Assembly: GCF_003952265.1 (NCBI RefSeq)
Contig: NZ_CP034438.1
Location: 558,001-622,000 of the forward strand
Direction: 5' to 3'
Source of the DNA: Flaviflexus salsibiostraticola
GTDB taxonomy: Bacteria; Actinomycetota; Actinomycetes; Actinomycetales; Actinomycetaceae
DNA: 64,000 nt
The notes beneath the pieces are model-generated. The model saw only the letters and a program-made list of their open reading frames with translations, did not search any database and had not been told where the DNA came from. The stretch's first letter is position 1, and every line of letters starts with the position of its first letter. The position numbers and the translations under genes are program-made. Of the stretch, positions 52,434 to 59,636 are shown piece by piece.

Positions 52434-52942
52434 CCACCGGACTCCTCATCCCAGCCGATGCCGCCGCTCCGATCCAGGAGCTGACGTTCGCCGGGGTAGG
52501 TGACTACCGCGCCGTGATCAGTGACTGGACGAACGACGTCTGGCTGGAGCGCCTGGGCGTCACCGTCCACGTCGACCTGGGCGGCATCGCCAAGGGTCTG
52601 CCGCTCAACATCCGAGCCTCGCGGCTCATGTGGTCGGACAGGCCGGATCTGATCGACACAGTGAAGCTCTACGGCGACGCTGTGCTCGTCGGAAACGACG
52701 GCTCAGGCGAGGAGACGGACGTACCCGAAGCGGTGCACCGAGCCCTCACCGAGCCCGGCGAGTACGCCGTACTCCTGAAGGTCGCGGGTCGGCCGTGGGA
52801 GCTCCATAGCGAAGGGCACGAGCACTACCTCGAGGCCATCACCACCGGGCTGGTGCTCATGCAGTGTTGGCCAGACGCCGAGGACATGCGCGTACTTCCA
52901 GCCGCGGAAGCCCGCCAGTTCCTCAGCTCACAGCCGTCGTAG
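52430..52942 (+). CDS. Second DUF3846-like protein
   Basis: A 170-aa protein starting at GTG 52430 in a GTGA overlap. It repeats the plan of the preceding gene: GLLIPADAAAPIQELTFAGV, then VTVHVDLGGIAKGLPLNIRA and DAVLVGNDG. The N-terminus is closer to the family consensus than that of its neighbour. The two are probably diverged tandem copies. Confidence 0.75.
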   Translation: MTTGLLIPADAAAPIQELTFAGVGDYRAVISDWTNDVWLERLGVTVHVDLGGIAKGLPLNIRASRLMWSDRPDLIDTVKLYGDAVLVGNDGSGEETDVPEAVHRALTEPGEYAVLLKVAGRPWELHSEGHEHYLEAITTGLVLMQCWPDAEDMRVLPAAEARQFLSSQPS

Positions 52943-52963
52943 TGGCGGCACCACAACCACAAC

Positions 52964-53017
52964 GGGAGCCCGTTCCGGCATCGAGAACCATCGGTTCTCT
53001 GCCGGGGCGAGGCTCCC
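52964..53017 (+). terminator. Bulged stem-loop, copy 2 of a repeated intergenic element
   Basis: GGGAGCC/GGCTCCC (52964-52970 with 53011-53017), CCGGCA/TGCCGG (52975-52980 with 53000-53005), TC bulge, GAGAACC/GGTTCTC (52983-52989 with 52993-52999). Differences from copy 1 keep the pairing, so the RNA structure appears selected. Confidence 0.7.
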
Positions 53018-53033
53018 TCTTCACGTCGTGCGA

Positions 53034-53327
53034 TCAGTTGCTTGCGGTGCGCACAGCGAGCTTCGGCACCTCGGGCAGGAGCTTCTCGATCGGGGTTTCG
53101 AGCACTTCACAGAGCGTGAGAACCGTCGCGAGGCGAGGATTCGTGGCAGCCCCATCAGGCTTCACTTTCCCTCGTTCATATTGCTGGTAGGCGTATAGGG
53201 ATATCCCCGCGAATTCCGCCATATCCTCCTGCGTCAGGCGCTTCGCTTCGCGCGCTCGACGCAAATTGTGTCCCAGTTCTTGGGCAAACTCGGCCCACGC
53301 TGCACTCGCTGCGGGTCCGGTAGCCAT
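53034..53327 (-). CDS. XRE-family transcriptional regulator
   Basis: A 97-aa protein: Cro/CI-type HTH at about residues 22-75 (LRRAREAKRLTQEDMAEFAG ... YAYQQYERGKVKP). It starts at ATG 53327. Two direct repeats lie in the divergent region upstream, so it probably represses itself and the lipoprotein gene. Confidence 0.85.
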   Translation of the reverse strand: MATGPAASAAWAEFAQELGHNLRRAREAKRLTQEDMAEFAGISLYAYQQYERGKVKPDGAATNPRLATVLTLCEVLETPIEKLLPEVPKLAVRTASN

Positions 53328-53346
53328 ACCCTCTAGCGTCGAACCA

Positions 53347-53378
53347 ATAAGAGTTGGTGAACACCTATAAGAGTTGGT
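53347..53378. promoter_or_regulatory. Two 12-bp direct repeats, likely XRE operator
   Basis: ATAAGAGTTGGT occurs at 53347-53358 and 53367-53378, exactly 20 bp apart (two DNA turns), with GGTGAACACC between. On the minus strand they contain TTATTGG and TTATAGG boxes close to the XRE start. Confidence 0.6.
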
Positions 53379-53442
53379 AAGTTCGGCCTTGACCCCTGCC
53401 TCCCGCGCCGACCCCGCGGCGCGCCGGACGAACGGACTGCCC

Positions 53443-54441
53443 ATGCGCCGTGCCCGACTCCTGCCCGCCGCAGCCCTCGCGGCGCTCCTGCTACTAGCCG
53501 GCTGCGCGGCCGAGGCACCTGACGACGCCGAGCCTCCGGCCAGCTCGGGCACCGCCGCTCCGGCAGTCGATGACGCGCCGGATGCCGATCAGACGAATGG
53601 CCTGGTTCCTGCGGGGTACCCGGAGGGCTTCGACTGCGAGGGCATCGGCCCCCTGATCTCGACCTTCACCGACGGGCTCTACCTCAACTCCAATCACGGC
53701 GAGACAGACCGCGAGCGAGTGTGCTCGTGGAGCGACGTGCCGCTCGACACGATCCTTCCCGAGTCGGGCACCACCGAGTTCGACGTCATCGTGCACGTCG
53801 ACTTCGATCTCGACTCCACCCCAGAGTCGCTCATCTACTACTGCAACCACGAGAGTTCGGTCGCAGCCCCCGCTGCCATGCAGATCTTCGACGGCGAGGC
53901 AGAGTGCGGCGGAGGGACATTCCACGGCGACGGCAGGAGCGACCGCGTCTGGGCACAGATCCCGTTCTTCGAGTTCCGGATCAGCATCACCTGCGACCTG
54001 TCCGTCAACTGCGAGCCCGAGCGCTTGGACGAGTTCACTGACGAGCAGGGCTTCGAGGCTCTGCGCGCCCTCGCGGACAGCCTGACCAGCCAGCTCACCT
54101 GGGTCGAGCCGGTCATCGTGAGCACTGCCACCAGCGGCCCCGACTACGTCCAGGATTGGGCTGACGCCGGCTTCCCCTCGCACAGCACCGAGCCTGCCTG
54201 GTACTGCGACATCTACCCGGTCGGCAATGGTCAGGGCTACGACTGGCTCCAGCAGGACAGCATGCGTGACGGCTGGGACGCGAACGTCAGTGATGAGCTG
54301 AATACCGAGCGTGCCTTGCCTGAAGTCATGGTCGAGTTCGTCGGCCCTGGCGACGGCGAGGTCACCTCCTACGCCATCTCCCTTGTCGGCAACGGCACCA
54401 CCAAGTTCTGCATCGCTGACGTCCAGGAGGCGTCATACTGA
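53443..54441 (+). CDS. Secreted lipoprotein, function unknown
   Basis: A 332-aa protein from ATG 53443 with a twin-Arg start (MRRARLLPAAALAALLLLAGC) whose Cys21 is the lipid site. The mature part has a low-complexity Pro/Ala/Asp linker, then a Cys-rich domain repeated twice in outline (CEGIGP and CDIYPVGNG regions). It would be anchored outside the membrane. It faces the XRE gene across the operator and may be under its control. Confidence 0.75.
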   Translation: MRRARLLPAAALAALLLLAGCAAEAPDDAEPPASSGTAAPAVDDAPDADQTNGLVPAGYPEGFDCEGIGPLISTFTDGLYLNSNHGETDRERVCSWSDVPLDTILPESGTTEFDVIVHVDFDLDSTPESLIYYCNHESSVAAPAAMQIFDGEAECGGGTFHGDGRSDRVWAQIPFFEFRISITCDLSVNCEPERLDEFTDEQGFEALRALADSLTSQLTWVEPVIVSTATSGPDYVQDWADAGFPSHSTEPAWYCDIYPVGNGQGYDWLQQDSMRDGWDANVSDELNTERALPEVMVEFVGPGDGEVTSYAISLVGNGTTKFCIADVQEASY

Positions 54442-54470
54442 CGCCAACGGTGTACATGCAGGGAGCGCGC

Positions 54471-54896
54471 ATGGGGTTCGGAGACTGGCTGAAGCGAGAC
54501 ATCGAGAAGTCTCGCGACATGAAGCACTACTACGAAGTGGGCTGTGAGGTCTTGGGCGCGCCTGCGGGTGGATGGTGGGGAAGCACTCTTCGGGAACGCA
54601 CGGACCGTATTGAAGCAGGCAAGAAGGAAGTCGAACGTCGTCGACGCCTGGGCGCACAAGCGACCGAGTCGGCACTGCGGTCAGCGTACCGGGAGGCGCA
54701 AGCTCAGCGCGGTCGCGACGTACAGTTCAAGTCCAACGGGATAACCGTGAAAGTCAAGAACGGATACAGTCGGCAGTACGACCAATTCACAACTGACATT
54801 ATCCTCATCGATCCCGGACGCCCAGGCGAGCACCTGCACTACATCCTGGACGAGAATGGAAATGAGATTTACGCGCGGTGGACTCAAAATCATTAG
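54471..54896 (+). CDS. Hypothetical 141-aa protein
   Basis: ATG 54471 has GGGAG 5 nt upstream. A basic helical N-terminal region (IEAGKKEVERRRRLGAQATE) is followed by a C-terminal beta-rich domain (VQFKSNGITVKVKNGYSRQ ... DENGNEIYARWTQNH). The C-terminus resembles small toxin-like domains only in a general way. The 3' end and the next gene are AT-richer than their neighbours. It may form a pair with the 54909 gene. Confidence 0.6.
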   Translation: MGFGDWLKRDIEKSRDMKHYYEVGCEVLGAPAGGWWGSTLRERTDRIEAGKKEVERRRRLGAQATESALRSAYREAQAQRGRDVQFKSNGITVKVKNGYSRQYDQFTTDIILIDPGRPGEHLHYILDENGNEIYARWTQNH

Positions 54897-54911
54897 AAGT
54901 GTATTCTAATG
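54891..54911 (+). promoter_or_regulatory. Inverted repeat over the stop/start junction
   Basis: CATTAGAA (54891-54898) and TTCTAATG (54904-54911) with a 5-nt loop. It covers the stop of the upstream gene and sequesters the ATG at 54909, so it may set the ratio of the two proteins or the true start may be ATG 54918. Confidence 0.4.
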
Positions 54912-55175
54912 ACGTACATGAAGCATGATCAAGAAAAGCTTATCGTCTACGTTCAAGCCCAGGCCGCACTGTTTCGCAGCGGTCAGATTAGCCTTGATCA
55001 GCTTTCAGCACGGGTGACCCACCTGAACTTCGACGAACGCTTCACGGAAGAAGTGCAGCAAGCGAATCCGATGCTCGACCACCTGATTTCCGATATCGCC
55101 CCCGATCTTGAGTGGCAGCCAGGCGGTGAACTCGTGGAGAGGTTCCTGAAACTCGTGGACGGCCTATCGGTGTAG
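54909..55175 (+). CDS. Hypothetical 88-aa protein
   Basis: A small acidic, helical protein (HDQEKLIVYVQAQAALFRSG, then PMLDHLISDIAPDLEW). No family recognised. Acidic charge and position after a basic protein are like an antitoxin or immunity partner, but this is inference. Confidence 0.6.
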   Translation: MTYMKHDQEKLIVYVQAQAALFRSGQISLDQLSARVTHLNFDERFTEEVQQANPMLDHLISDIAPDLEWQPGGELVERFLKLVDGLSV

Positions 55176-55288
55176 GCGCCGTTGGCATGGCGGTATCCAG
55201 CAAGCAAGCCCCATATTCCCGTGCGGGGAAAGGAACAGTGCGGCAGCCCGGTTCAGGCCACCGTCACTGTCCCGCTCTGGCGTTTCGC

Positions 55289-55636
55289 CTAAGCCATCGC
55301 TGTTGCGCGACCGAGCAGTACGCCGAGCGCCGCATGCAGTCGCACAGCGCTCTCCAACGTCACCTCGACCTTCTGCCGGTCATTCGCAATGGCCACCCAG
55401 GTCTCTCGTGCGCTGACGTCTCGGAACGCGAGGACGTTCAGTTCCTCGGCTTCCACGTCGTCGTTCGGCCGGTGTCGGCCTCGTGGCCAGCGCTCGCTCG
55501 GCTGGATGATCGGCACTACCTCGTACGCGCTGCAATGGCGGCGATCGTCCACCATGCTCTGGTCGTCATGACGTCCGTCGCACCAGGCAGGGCAGGGCTC
55601 GGTCAACCAGTCCGGTCGTGCGGTCTCGGGATTCAT
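55289..55636 (-). CDS. DUF6907-like protein
   Basis: A 115-aa protein from ATG 55636 (AAGGAG 6 nt upstream). It has the CPAWCDGRH motif near residue 14, a distal HCSAYEVVP, and a C-terminal helix LESAVRLHAALGVLL, as in the actinobacterial DUF6907 family. Function unknown; these are frequent on actinobacterial mobile elements. Confidence 0.75.
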   Translation of the reverse strand: MNPETARPDWLTEPCPAWCDGRHDDQSMVDDRRHCSAYEVVPIIQPSERWPRGRHRPNDDVEAEELNVLAFRDVSARETWVAIANDRQKVEVTLESAVRLHAALGVLLGRATAMA

Positions 55637-55782
55637 TCGGATCTCCTTTCGCCCAGGGCGCTCGGTGCGCCCGGGCGAACAACCACACAGCCCGAGCACG
55701 GACAGGAAAGCGAGCAAGATCGCGGACGGAGAACACCACTCGTACGGCTCAGGGAGTCCCGCCGCCAAGCACGGCGACCGCG

Positions 55783-56061
55783 TCAGTCTGGGAACGGCGG
55801 CTCGTCGCCCCACATCGCAGACGCAGCCCGGTTCGCTGCCGCGCTGCCGACTCGATTGGCCGAGACGCTGGGGCTCGAGATCCGCGCCGAGTGCGTCGAG
55901 CGGTAGACGACCCGGTCCCCGACGACGGTTCCGGCGTAGCTGCCGGAGGGGTCGAAGACCTCGTCGCCCCGGATGCGGCCGACGTATGTTCCCGAACGCG
56001 CAAACAGTCGGTCACCGTCTCGCCTCAGCGGACGGCCATTCTTGGTGTAGAGATCAGCCAT
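55783..56061 (-). CDS. Small beta-repeat protein, function unknown
   Basis: A 92-aa protein from ATG 56061 with repeated short beta units of the form R-x-G-D-x-x-F/V-x-x-S-G-x-Y-x-G (GDRLFARSGTYVGRI, then GDEVFDPSGSYAGTVVGDRV). The pattern suggests a four-stranded repeat fold. No signal or TM segment. Confidence 0.65.
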   Translation of the reverse strand: MADLYTKNGRPLRRDGDRLFARSGTYVGRIRGDEVFDPSGSYAGTVVGDRVVYRSTHSARISSPSVSANRVGSAAANRAASAMWGDEPPFPD

Positions 56062-56121
56062 GCCGCGATTGTCCACCGCACCACTGACATCCTGCACCAC
56101 CCCGACTGCAAGGGAGTCACC

Positions 56122-56382
56122 ATGCCACTGACCGACGAGCAGAAGGCCGCCCGTGCGGCGAAGCGGCGGATGACGCAGGCGCTCAAGGAGGAGGCTCGTG
56201 CCCATCGAGAGGAGGCTCGTCGCCGGGAATGGGTCGAGAAGGGGATGTACCCTCACTCGAGAGGAGGCGGCGGCCGGCGAACCATGCCGCGCGTGCGGGC
56301 TACCCGTGATCGATCGCCTTGGCAACTGGCCCGGCACCATGTATCTCTCGCCCGAGGACCGCATCGAGTACGACGCCGCTGA
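56122..56382 (+). pseudogene. 5' part of a frameshifted gene (86-aa frame)
   Basis: From ATG 56122 the first 43 residues (MPLTDEQKAARAAKRR ... EWVEKGMY) look coding and Arg/Glu-rich. After TAC at 56248-56250 the frame turns to low-quality sequence, whereas the +1 frame reads LTREEAAAGEPCRACGLP. Removing one C from CCC (56250-56252) joins the two. The stop at 56380-56382 is thus probably not the natural end. Confidence 0.45.
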
Positions 56383-56866
56383 GGCTCGCTTCAAGGAGAT
56401 GCATCCCGACTGCGAGTCGCACCGTTGGAGCATCTCAGGCTCCCGTGCCACGCACTGCGGGTTCTGCTGTCCGCCAATCCCGTTCTCCGATGCACAGCTC
56501 GAAGCCGTCGCCCAGATCTTCAGGAACTCCAAGACACGCGAGGAAGACCTCGATATCTGGGAGCGCACGCTCACCTGCGGGCACACCATCCAGCGAACGG
56601 TGCATCGCACCAACTCTGGCCCCGGCTTCTCCACCGAGCACTGCGAGCAGTGCGACATGACCCGAGGCGTTGTCAGCTCGGAGAAGATCGTCGATGCCGC
56701 GTCAAGACAGCGCGACGCCCAGCGCAAGCGCGACGAGCAGGTTGCCAAGGCCGAGCGCGAGGTTGCCAAAGCCGAGAAGGCCGCGAGGAACGCGCGGAAG
56801 AAGCTCGACGAACTCCGAAAGGGCAGGACGCTCGCCTCAACGGACGAACATTACCCAGCTCCCTGA
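56198..56866 (+). CDS. Cys-rich zinc-binding-like protein, probably the 3' part of a frameshifted gene
   Basis: A 222-aa frame starting at GTG 56198 (GGAGGAGG upstream). Cys pairs are visible: CRAC, CGFCC and CGHTI with HCEQCDM, followed by a long C-terminal coiled coil (DEQVAKAEREVAKAEKAARN). Residues 1-19 overlap the 5' frame and look less natural than the in-frame join at 56250. Function unknown. Confidence 0.65.
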   Translation: MPIERRLVAGNGSRRGCTLTREEAAAGEPCRACGLPVIDRLGNWPGTMYLSPEDRIEYDAAEARFKEMHPDCESHRWSISGSRATHCGFCCPPIPFSDAQLEAVAQIFRNSKTREEDLDIWERTLTCGHTIQRTVHRTNSGPGFSTEHCEQCDMTRGVVSSEKIVDAASRQRDAQRKRDEQVAKAEREVAKAEKAARNARKKLDELRKGRTLASTDEHYPAP

Positions 56867-57260
56867 AACTGCCACCAGGCGATGACAGTAGCCGCGATGG
56901 TTGCAAGCCCTACGGCGATCGCTCCGATGCGCTTTCCGACCGTCCAGAACGGACCGTCGGGCTCCTCACGAGCCCCTGACGTCGCCGAGGCACCATCGCC
57001 TTCGGCGTGAGCGACGTGCACGCGATTGCCTCTGCCATTGATCACGACATTGACGGCGTTGGCGGCCTGCGACGCGGTTGGCACGTCAGCACTCGCTGGC
57101 GTCACCGCTCGGAGCTCGCCAAGCAGCTCCGCCAGACGGGTGCGCACCTGGTCGATCAGCCCCTCGAGTGCCGATGCGCTGACGCTCCAGTACAGGGCGT
57201 TGATTCGCTGGTAGGGGTTGCCTGACGCCTTGTCGATCAGGTGCGCGAGTACGCGCTCCC
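56851..57260 (-). pseudogene. Out-of-frame 3' part of the AbiTii gene with a TM tail
   Basis: The minus frame continues from the AbiTii gene if one G is added to the GGGG at 57258-57261: it then reads ERVLAHLIDKASGNPYQRIN, a helical linker, and a C-terminal TM helix (IGAIAVGLATIAATVIAWW). As read, the AbiTii frame stops early. The 98-aa part from 57147 is open on its own. Confidence 0.5.
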
Positions 57261-57653
57261 CGGAAGTGAGATGCGCACAGTCTTACCCTCGCCGCTGCCA
57301 TCGATCATCGCCTGAATCTCGCCGATGCCCTGATAGAACGGCACCTGATTGGTGATGTGCTCGCGCGCTTCCTCCGGCAGCTCGTGTGGCCCCACGGTCT
57401 GATGGGACACCTGGTGGGGACCGACGACTGCGTCCATCTGAATGATCGCTGGGATCTTGCGATAGGCGGGCAAGTCGTCGACATGCACGTCCGCGTAGCC
57501 GCGAAGCTCTTGCGCCGCCCAGTCCCGCAACTCGGCCGACCCGGCGCGTCCACCCAGGAGGATTAGCTTGCGGAGGACGTTCGCGACGGAGACGTTGTCG
57601 AGCAGGTCTCGTTCGATCTCGGTCAGTAGTGAAGGCGCGGGCGGGTCGGGCAT
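57237..57653 (-). CDS. AbiTii domain protein (N-terminal part, frameshifted)
   Basis: The N-terminus SLLTEIERDLLDNVSVANVL, RKLILLGG, LRDWAAQELRGY and LPAYRKIPAIIQ fits the AbiTii domain of abortive-infection-like proteins. The frame ends early after SLPGSAYSRT because of a probable one-base deletion at 57258-57261; the full protein would run to 56851 and end in a membrane helix. Start ATG 57653 or 57674. Confidence 0.65.
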   Translation of the reverse strand: MPDPPAPSLLTEIERDLLDNVSVANVLRKLILLGGRAGSAELRDWAAQELRGYADVHVDDLPAYRKIPAIIQMDAVVGPHQVSHQTVGPHELPEEAREHITNQVPFYQGIGEIQAMIDGSGEGKTVRISLPGSAYSRT

Positions 57654-57787
57654 TTCTGAAGCATGGCACGACATGCACAGCTCGGTACAACTGACGCTTC
57701 GACACAGAGCTCTCGGCGCACATGCATGCGATTACTAATATCGACTCTACTCACCATGCCCTTATTGTCGAAAACCCTTGATTCAAA

Positions 57788-58366
57788 ATGGGGGGGGGTG
57801 CTAATAATAGACATAAGCACAAAACTCATGCATTAAACGGATTCCACAACTCAATACATATGACACAACTTTATACAGGCACCACAAAACAACCCAGGCA
57901 CGACAAGACCATCACTCGCCATCAACGCGGCTTCACTATCGTCGAGCTACTCATCGTGATCGTCGTCATCGCCATCCTGGCCGCGATCAGTATCGTTGCC
58001 TACAACGGCGTGCAGGAGCGGGCACGAGCATCCCAAGCGAGTTCCGAACTCCGTGATCTTGCTCAAGCAATCACGATGGCGCGCGAGAGTTCCGGAAAAA
58101 CCCTTATGCAGATTACGGGGTCAAACTGCACTCGCTGCTACCCAGACGCGTATACGACATCAATCAGCCGGATCGCATCGGCCGCCGGAGTGGACCTCAG
58201 TCATGTAGCTGATGGTGACCCCTGGGGGAATTCCTACAGCCTTGACGAAAATGAGGGCGAGAACGGCGGATGCAGTCGCGACAGCATTACGATTCAGAAC
58301 CAAGCGAATCATCCAAGCGTCACCATCCCGACCATCCCATTGGGTGGCTATTCCGGCTGTCTCTAA
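57788..58366 (+). CDS. Prepilin-like protein with G-tract start
   Basis: A 192-aa frame starting ATG 57788, directly followed by eight G. The prepilin signal QRGFTIVELLIVIVVIAIL is at about residues 46-64, then the pilin helix (YNGVQERARASQASSELRDL), and a beta domain with CTRCY and a C-terminal CSRDS and Cys. It is shorter than the 50016 prepilin and lacks the lectin domain. If the G tract is not translated, ATG 57860 is the start, without a ribosome site. Confidence 0.78.
   Translation: MGGGANNRHKHKTHALNGFHNSIHMTQLYTGTTKQPRHDKTITRHQRGFTIVELLIVIVVIAILAAISIVAYNGVQERARASQASSELRDLAQAITMARESSGKTLMQITGSNCTRCYPDAYTTSISRIASAAGVDLSHVADGDPWGNSYSLDENEGENGGCSRDSITIQNQANHPSVTIPTIPLGGYSGCL
57790..57798 (+). 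repeat. G9 homopolymer tract at the prepilin start
   Basis: Nine G run from the third base of ATG 57788. The same tract lies between TTGATT (57778-57783) and AATAAT (57803-57808), a spacer of 19, so slippage could alter either frame or promoter spacing. Confidence 0.7.
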
Positions 58367-58400
58367 CACGATGCTGCCGGTTCCTGCTTCGCGTGACACA

Positions 58401-58754
58401 ATGAACCGCATGGCTCGCAAGCAGATCACTCAGTACATCGACGACCTGGACGGCACTGTCCTCGAAGCAGGCGAGGGAAAGACCATCCGCTTCTCACTTG
58501 AGGGTCGTTCCTACGACATCGACCTGTCTGAGACGAACGCCCAGAAGCTTCGCGACGCCCTCGCCCCGTTCATCGAGGTAGCCACTCCCGTCTCTGCGGT
58601 TGCCAAGTCCGACAGATCACGCGCGCAGCGAGGCGCCACCCGGAAGTCTGATCTTGCAGCGATCCGCTCCTGGGCCAACCAGAACGGCTACAAGGTCAGT
58701 GACCGAGGCCGTGTGCCCGCTGCAGTGGTTGAGGCTTACGACGCCGCTCACTGA
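58401..58754 (+). CDS. Lsr2-family nucleoid protein
   Basis: A 117-aa protein of the Lsr2 kind: N-terminal dimer domain (RKQITQYIDDLDGTVLEAGE ... RFSLEGRSYDIDLSE), a basic linker and the C-terminal DNA-binding helix pair with the RGR AT-hook (SWANQNGYKVSDRGRVP). Such proteins bridge AT-rich DNA and silence foreign genes. ATG 58401 or 58410. A copy on an island can protect the island from, or imitate, host silencing. Confidence 0.9.
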   Translation: MNRMARKQITQYIDDLDGTVLEAGEGKTIRFSLEGRSYDIDLSETNAQKLRDALAPFIEVATPVSAVAKSDRSRAQRGATRKSDLAAIRSWANQNGYKVSDRGRVPAAVVEAYDAAH

Positions 58755-58780
58755 GCCTTCTTTCTCGGTAGTTCCCAATT

Positions 58781-58822
58781 AGAAGAAGCCCACCGTTCAC
58801 AAGGAGCGGTAGGGCTTCTTCT
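58781..58822 (+). terminator. Terminator hairpin after lsr2, copy A
   Basis: AGAAGAAGCCC (58781-58791) pairs with GGGCTTCTTCT (58812-58822), extended by ACCG/CGGT. Followed by TGTG. A near copy is at 59303. Confidence 0.75.
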
Positions 58823-58861
58823 TGTGTTCGGTGGGCGAATGTTGAAACGTGACATGGCTGT

Positions 58862-59152
58862 TCAGACCAGCACGCGCAGCCACGCTTTCTCGATCTCGTC
58901 CTTGTGCTCGATGAACAGGCGCATCGCCTGCTTCGTGCCTGTCGGCATCGAGTGGTCACCGCTGCTGCGGGTTTCCAGCTCGAGCGCCAGCTTGTACGCC
59001 AGCCCGAGCAGGATGCACGTTCCTTCCATGACATCGTCCCAGTAGTCCCTGGGCGAGTCCGAGCTCTCGGGTATGTCGAGAACTGTTGTGATGAGCTTCC
59101 AGATGTCGCGACCAGCGTTTCGCTCGTCTTCGATGCTGAATTCTTCGCTCAT
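58862..59152 (-). CDS. Hypothetical 96-aa protein
   Basis: ATG 59152 has AGGAGG 4 nt upstream and a strong promoter 90 nt further up. An all-helical acidic protein (SIEDERNAGRDIWKLITTVL, then MRLFIEHKDEIEKAWLRVLV). No family recognised. It is enclosed by two copies of a related hairpin. Confidence 0.65.
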   Translation of the reverse strand: MSEEFSIEDERNAGRDIWKLITTVLDIPESSDSPRDYWDDVMEGTCILLGLAYKLALELETRSSGDHSMPTGTKQAMRLFIEHKDEIEKAWLRVLV

Positions 59153-59248
59153 TGTTCCTCCTGATATTCGTATGGGATAGAGCGCTTCAACCGCGAGCAA
59201 CTTTGCTCTCGACGGGGGCGCTCCATCTCAGCAAGAGGAACAGCACAA

Positions 59249-59277
59249 ATAATATCACAAGTTGTTCATTTCGTCAA
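59249..59277 (-). promoter_or_regulatory. Strong promoter of the 58862 gene
   Basis: Minus strand TTGACG (59272-59277), 17-bp spacer, TATTAT (59249-59254), 5 of 6 matches in each box. Start near 59242. Confidence 0.65.
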
Positions 59278-59302
59278 TCGACATCGGTTCGTTAGTTGTC
59301 AT

Positions 59303-59342
59303 AGAAGAAGCCCACCGTCCATGAGGAGCGGTGGGCTCTTCT
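59303..59342. terminator. Terminator hairpin, copy B
   Basis: AGAAGAAGCCCACCG (59303-59317) pairs with CGGTGGGCTCTTCT (59329-59342, one mismatch/bulge). The stem sequence is nearly that of copy A, 520 bp away. It lies between divergent/convergent small genes. Confidence 0.65.
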
Positions 59343-59369
59343 CATCGAACGATGGGCGTTGTCTGAGCG

Positions 59370-59636
59370 CTACGGCTTCACGACGACCGGCAGGATCTTG
59401 ATCTCCGTGACGCCGCTGTGCTGCGTTCCGGAAAGAATGCCGGTTGAGAGCCACGGGCGGAACTCGGGTGAGACGCGCTCGGCGAGCACGTCGGCCGGAA
59501 GCGGCTGGCCCATCAGATCCACGAACTCCAGCAGCATGCCTGCGAACTCTTCCTGTCGTCGCACCTGCGACGGCGTGGCCTCAACGCGGAAACGCCAAGT
59601 CACATCGATATCCACGGTGACGCGCTCTTCGGTCAT
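59370..59636 (-). CDS. Hypothetical 88-aa protein
   Basis: ATG 59636 has GGAGG 7 nt upstream. A small acidic protein beginning MTEERVTVDIDVTWRFRVEA with a beta-alpha pattern. No family recognised. Confidence 0.6.
   Translation of the reverse strand: MTEERVTVDIDVTWRFRVEATPSQVRRQEEFAGMLLEFVDLMGQPLPADVLAERVSPEFRPWLSTGILSGTQHSGVTEIKILPVVVKP

Noticed and set aside
58781..59342. CRISPR-like repeat
   Set aside because: Only two copies 520 bp apart with a gene between; each is a self-complementary terminator-like hairpin, with no spacer series.
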